Source: Hyphococcus sp.
GTDB taxonomy: Bacteria > Pseudomonadota > Alphaproteobacteria > Caulobacterales > Parvularculaceae
NCBI GenBank assembly: GCA_021776295.1
Contig: JAJFGE010000072.1
Coordinates: 1-36,198 of the forward strand
DNA: 36,198 nucleotides
Direction of reading: 5' to 3'
The position numbers and the translations under genes are program-made. Of the stretch, positions 33,737-36,198 are shown piece after piece (positions within the stretch are counted from its first letter, which is position 1; the number at the start of each line of letters is the position of its first letter). Below the pieces are notes generated by a model. The model was not told the DNA's origin. It was given only the letters and a program-made list of their open reading frames with translations, and did not search any database.

Positions 33737-34945
33737 ATGCTGGCAGGACCGCAACAGGACCGATTTGAAAGCCTTGATATTTTGCGCGGCGTGGCTGTGC
33801 TTGGCATTCTCGCGATTAACATTCAGGCGATGGCGATGCCGGTGGCGTTCTTCGCCAACCCGGCGCTCAATACGCAATATTTTGTCGGCGAAGGCCGCGA
33901 CATCTGGGCGATCGCATCGACATTCTTTCAGTTCAAATTCATCACCATCTTCTCGGCTTTGTTCGGCACCGGCATTATCTTGATGGTCGGCGAGGAAAAA
34001 CCGTCGCCGAAATTTGGCCTGCACTACCGGCGGATGTTCTGGCTTTTGATCCTTGGCTCGCTACACGCCTATCTCATCTGGTTCGGCGATATTTTAACGC
34101 CTTATGCGGTCACCGGGCTTATCGTCGTGCTGGCCAGGCGCTGGCGCGTGCGCACGCTGTTTATTGCCGGCTTTGTGTTGGTTGCGCTCGCCTCGCTGAT
34201 GATGGCCGCGCAACATTTCGCGCTCGAATACATGCCGGCGGAAGAACGCGATGCACTCCTCGCACAAATGTTCGCGCCGCCGCCGGAGGCTATCGCTGCT
34301 GAAATCGAGGCTTATCGCGGTGGTTTCTTTGAGCGCCTGCCGGAAACGGCGCCAACCGCTTTGTTGTTTCAGATGGTCCAGACACTATTCCTAGCGCCGC
34401 GCAATATCGGCGTGATGATGTTTGGCATGGCGCTTTACAAAATGGGTTTCTTCACGCTTGGCTGGTCATTCTTGCGCTATGTTCTGCTCGGTGCGGCGGC
34501 GCTGGCGATCGGCTATATCGGGTCAAATTACGCGACCGAACAAATGTTCGCCGTCGCGTTCGATCCGATGAAACTGCTCGGCGCCCAGACCGCTCAATTC
34601 TGGGGCAGCCTGCCGCAAGCTTTCGGTTATTCGGCGCTGATTATGGCGCTTGCTAAAATTCCGTTTCTGGGGCTGGTGCGGGCGCCATTTGCTGCGGCTG
34701 GACGCATGGCGCTCACAAATTATCTTATGTGTTCGCTTATCGGCGCCTTCCTATATTATGGCCCGCCGGGGCTCGGGCAAATTGGCATGGTGAGTTATCG
34801 CGAACAGGCGACGACGGTGGCGGTAATCTGGATTGCGATTTTGATCTGGTCGCCAATCTGGCTCATGCTGTTCCGCTTCGGACCGTTTGAATGGTTGTGG
34901 CGGTCCCTTACCTATTGGAAGTTACAACCGATGCGAAAGGCGTAA
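33737..34945 (+). CDS. DUF418 / YeiB-like membrane protein
   Basis: A 402-residue inner-membrane protein with about ten helices. RFESLDILRGVAVLGILAINI at the N-terminus, FFQFKFITIFSALFGTG, YRRMFWLLILGSLHAYLIWFGDIL and the C-terminal LTNYLMCSLIGAFLYY, plus GPFEWLWRSLTYWK at the end, are characteristic of the DUF418/YeiB family. Family members look like acyltransferase-related membrane proteins, but their reaction is not established. GGGAG lies ahead of the ATG. The stop is 2 bases before the TTG proposed for the adenine deaminase, so the two are likely one operon. Confidence 0.88.
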   Translation: MLAGPQQDRFESLDILRGVAVLGILAINIQAMAMPVAFFANPALNTQYFVGEGRDIWAIASTFFQFKFITIFSALFGTGIILMVGEEKPSPKFGLHYRRMFWLLILGSLHAYLIWFGDILTPYAVTGLIVVLARRWRVRTLFIAGFVLVALASLMMAAQHFALEYMPAEERDALLAQMFAPPPEAIAAEIEAYRGGFFERLPETAPTALLFQMVQTLFLAPRNIGVMMFGMALYKMGFFTLGWSFLRYVLLGAAALAIGYIGSNYATEQMFAVAFDPMKLLGAQTAQFWGSLPQAFGYSALIMALAKIPFLGLVRAPFAAAGRMALTNYLMCSLIGAFLYYGPPGLGQIGMVSYREQATTVAVIWIAILIWSPIWLMLFRFGPFEWLWRSLTYWKLQPMRKA

Positions 34946-34947
34946 CA

Positions 34948-35955
34948 TTGAAAGACCAGCTGATTGCCTATGCGGCAAGCCTGCCGAAAGCGGAATTGCA
35001 CCTTCATATTGAAGGCAGTCTTGAGCCTGAGCTGATGTTTACGCTGGCGCAGCGCAACCATACCGACATCCCTTTCAAATCGGTAGAGGAGGTGCGCGCC
35101 GCTTATAGTTTTTCAAACCTGCAGGATTTTCTCGATATATATTATCAGGGCATGAGCGTTCTCAACACTGAAGAGGATTTCTTTGACCTCACCATGGCCT
35201 ATCTCAACCGCGTGCGTACTGACAATGTTCGCCATACGGAGATTTTCTTCGACCCGCAGGGACATACCGAGCGCGGCGTCGCGTTTGACACCGCTATTGG
35301 CGGTATATTAACGGCGCTGTCGCTGGCGAAAAAACAATTCGGCATGACCTCAAAACTCATCATGTGTTTTCTTCGACATCTGCCGGAAGAGGGAGCTATC
35401 AATACGTTGCATGCAGCCGAACCATGGCTCGACCGGATTGACGGCGTCGGCCTTGATTCCTCCGAACTTGGCCATCCGCCGTCGAAGTTTGAACGCGTCT
35501 TCAAAGCGGCGCGCGAGCGCGGGTTGAAGCTTGCCGCCCATGCCGGAGAGGAGGGCCCGCCGGACTATGTTTATGAAGCGCTCGACTTGTTGCATATAGA
35601 CCGGCTCGACCATGGCAATCGTTCGCTAGAAGATGATGCGTTGGTTAAGCGGCTCGTAAGCGAGCAAATGACGCTGACGGTCTGCCCTTTGTCAAACCTG
35701 AAACTTTGCGTCGTCGATGATATGACCGCCCATCCGCTCAAGAAAATGCTCGACCTCGGCCTACGCGCCACAGTGAACTCTGACGATCCGTCCTATTTCG
35801 GCGGCTATATGAACGACAATTTCGCCGCCGTCATCACCGCTCTTGATTTATGCCAGGACGACATCAAAACGCTCGCCAAAAACAGCTTCCGCGGATCTTT
35901 TCTATCCGAAGGAGAAATTCGCGCGCATTTGGCGGCGATTGATCTGTTTCAGTAG
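34948..35955 (+). CDS. Adenine deaminase (adenosine deaminase superfamily)
   Basis: A 335-residue zinc enzyme of the Add/Aah1 superfamily. Zinc ligands His18 and His20 are in ELHLHIEGSLEP, His198 in AAHAGEEGPP (with catalytic Glu201), and Asp279 in NSDDPSYFGGY. LDHGN (220-224) is also present. VGLDSSELGHPPSKF (167-181) is the pattern of the adenine deaminase branch rather than adenosine deaminase. The reaction is adenine + water to hypoxanthine + ammonia, a purine salvage step. The start is TTG 34948 with GAAAGG 7 bases ahead; the ATG at 34891 would overlap DUF418 by 55 bases and has no conserved sequence. The protein is full length, ending LAAIDLFQ. Confidence 0.9.
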   Translation: MKDQLIAYAASLPKAELHLHIEGSLEPELMFTLAQRNHTDIPFKSVEEVRAAYSFSNLQDFLDIYYQGMSVLNTEEDFFDLTMAYLNRVRTDNVRHTEIFFDPQGHTERGVAFDTAIGGILTALSLAKKQFGMTSKLIMCFLRHLPEEGAINTLHAAEPWLDRIDGVGLDSSELGHPPSKFERVFKAARERGLKLAAHAGEEGPPDYVYEALDLLHIDRLDHGNRSLEDDALVKRLVSEQMTLTVCPLSNLKLCVVDDMTAHPLKKMLDLGLRATVNSDDPSYFGGYMNDNFAAVITALDLCQDDIKTLAKNSFRGSFLSEGEIRAHLAAIDLFQ

Positions 35956-36134
35956 ACTGTAGCAACCGTCAAACTTTATTCCGGCTGGCCAATTTTTTAT
36001 ATTGGCTTGATAGTGTTTTTTGCCGTTGTGGCAGCAAACTTATTCAGATTTATCCGTTCTAGGTCACATACCCATAAACGGGATTCCCATTTCAGTCGAA
36101 CTGTGATTCATTTTCTCCAGCGATGGAGGAGTTT
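35956..36134. other. Intergenic region holding a weak terminator and the IS left end
   Basis: GCCAAT (35988-35993) and ATTGGC (36001-36006) can form a 6-bp hairpin, followed after about ten bases by six T (36015-36020), a possible but weak terminator for the deaminase operon. From about 36062 the sequence looks like the left end of an insertion sequence, with the transposase ribosome site GGAGG at 36125-36129. No other gene is seen. Confidence 0.4.
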
Positions 36135-36198
36135 ATGGCGCGGTTTGATTTGAGTGATTTCGAGTGGTCGGTGATCCAGCCGTTACTGCCGAACAAGC
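36062..36198 (+). mobile_element. IS5-family insertion sequence, left end (partial)
   Basis: The transposase start at 36135 and the roughly 70-base leader before it indicate an IS5-like (IS427 group) element entering the window. The left boundary is placed near a TA (36060-36061) because elements of this group often duplicate TA. The inverted repeat cannot be confirmed without the other end. Confidence 0.6.
36135..36198 (+). CDS. IS5-family transposase, N-terminus (partial)
   Basis: Twenty-one codons are visible, beginning MARFDLSDFEW and continuing to LLPNK, the characteristic start of IS5/IS427-type transposases (often MARYDLSD.EW..I.PLLP). GGAGG precedes the ATG by 5 bases. The catalytic DDE domain lies beyond the window. 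It is intact as far as can be seen, so the element may still be active. Confidence 0.85.
   Translation, partial: MARFDLSDFEWSVIQPLLPNK

Overview
The window looks like the chromosome of an alphaproteobacterium, most likely a stalked or dimorphic lineage (Caulobacterales, Hyphomonadaceae or Parvularculales-like; the exact taxon is my inference). The evidence is a ccrM cell-cycle DNA methyltransferase directly downstream of the 3' end of rnhB, a mutY / dciA / DsbA-like / smc cluster, an F0 operon ordered atpI-B-E-F'-F with a b' subunit, a split glycine decarboxylase gcvPA/gcvPB, and intergenic palindromes of types common in this class. Base composition is GC-rich throughout. I see no prophage, CRISPR array, tRNA or rRNA. 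The only mobile element is the start of an IS5-like transposase at the right edge.

Layout. 1-1338 (+): rnhB 3' end and ccrM, whose leader carries five GANTC sites. 1439-3205 (-): a two-gene cassette of secreted proteins, a lipoprotein zinc metalloprotease candidate and a small exported protein. 3463-4986 (+): a stand-alone acyl-CoA carboxyltransferase. 5021-5339: four 44-bp tandem repeats, a palindromic repeat and a hairpin with a C10 loop. 5344-8269 (-): a SprA-like zincin, an exported unknown protein, and mutY. 8298-13186 (+): dciA, a DsbA-like lipoprotein, smc. 13459-16073 (+): the F0 ATP synthase genes, bracketed by two CTAGAGC-type repeat elements. 16174-16749 (+): a DUF924 gene, convergent with a membrane-anchored glutamate-synthase-like gene (16739-18265, -). 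18434-24732 (-): yceI, then the glycine cleavage operon (gcvT-gcvH-gcvPA-gcvPB in transcription order) behind a tandem glycine riboswitch, then a Zur/Fur-type regulator. 24875-28888: a ferric iron ABC transporter split into a minus-strand ATPase plus binding protein and a plus-strand permease. 28902-31843 (-): two overlapping amidohydrolase-family genes. 31974-35955 (+): a PhoD-like phosphatase, a DUF418 membrane protein and an adenine deaminase. 36135-end (+): partial transposase.

How the genes work together. Several units serve chromosome maintenance (ccrM, mutY, dciA, smc) and energy (F0 ATP synthase). The gcv operon is the clearest regulated unit: a sigma70-like promoter with GANTC sites on its -35, a two-aptamer glycine riboswitch, and two palindromic repeat clusters between its cistrons. 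The most unusual coding observation is the exported amidohydrolase pair: the upstream member keeps the metal ligands and the translationally coupled downstream member has lost every one I can align. All assignments come from reading motifs by eye; no database search was run.
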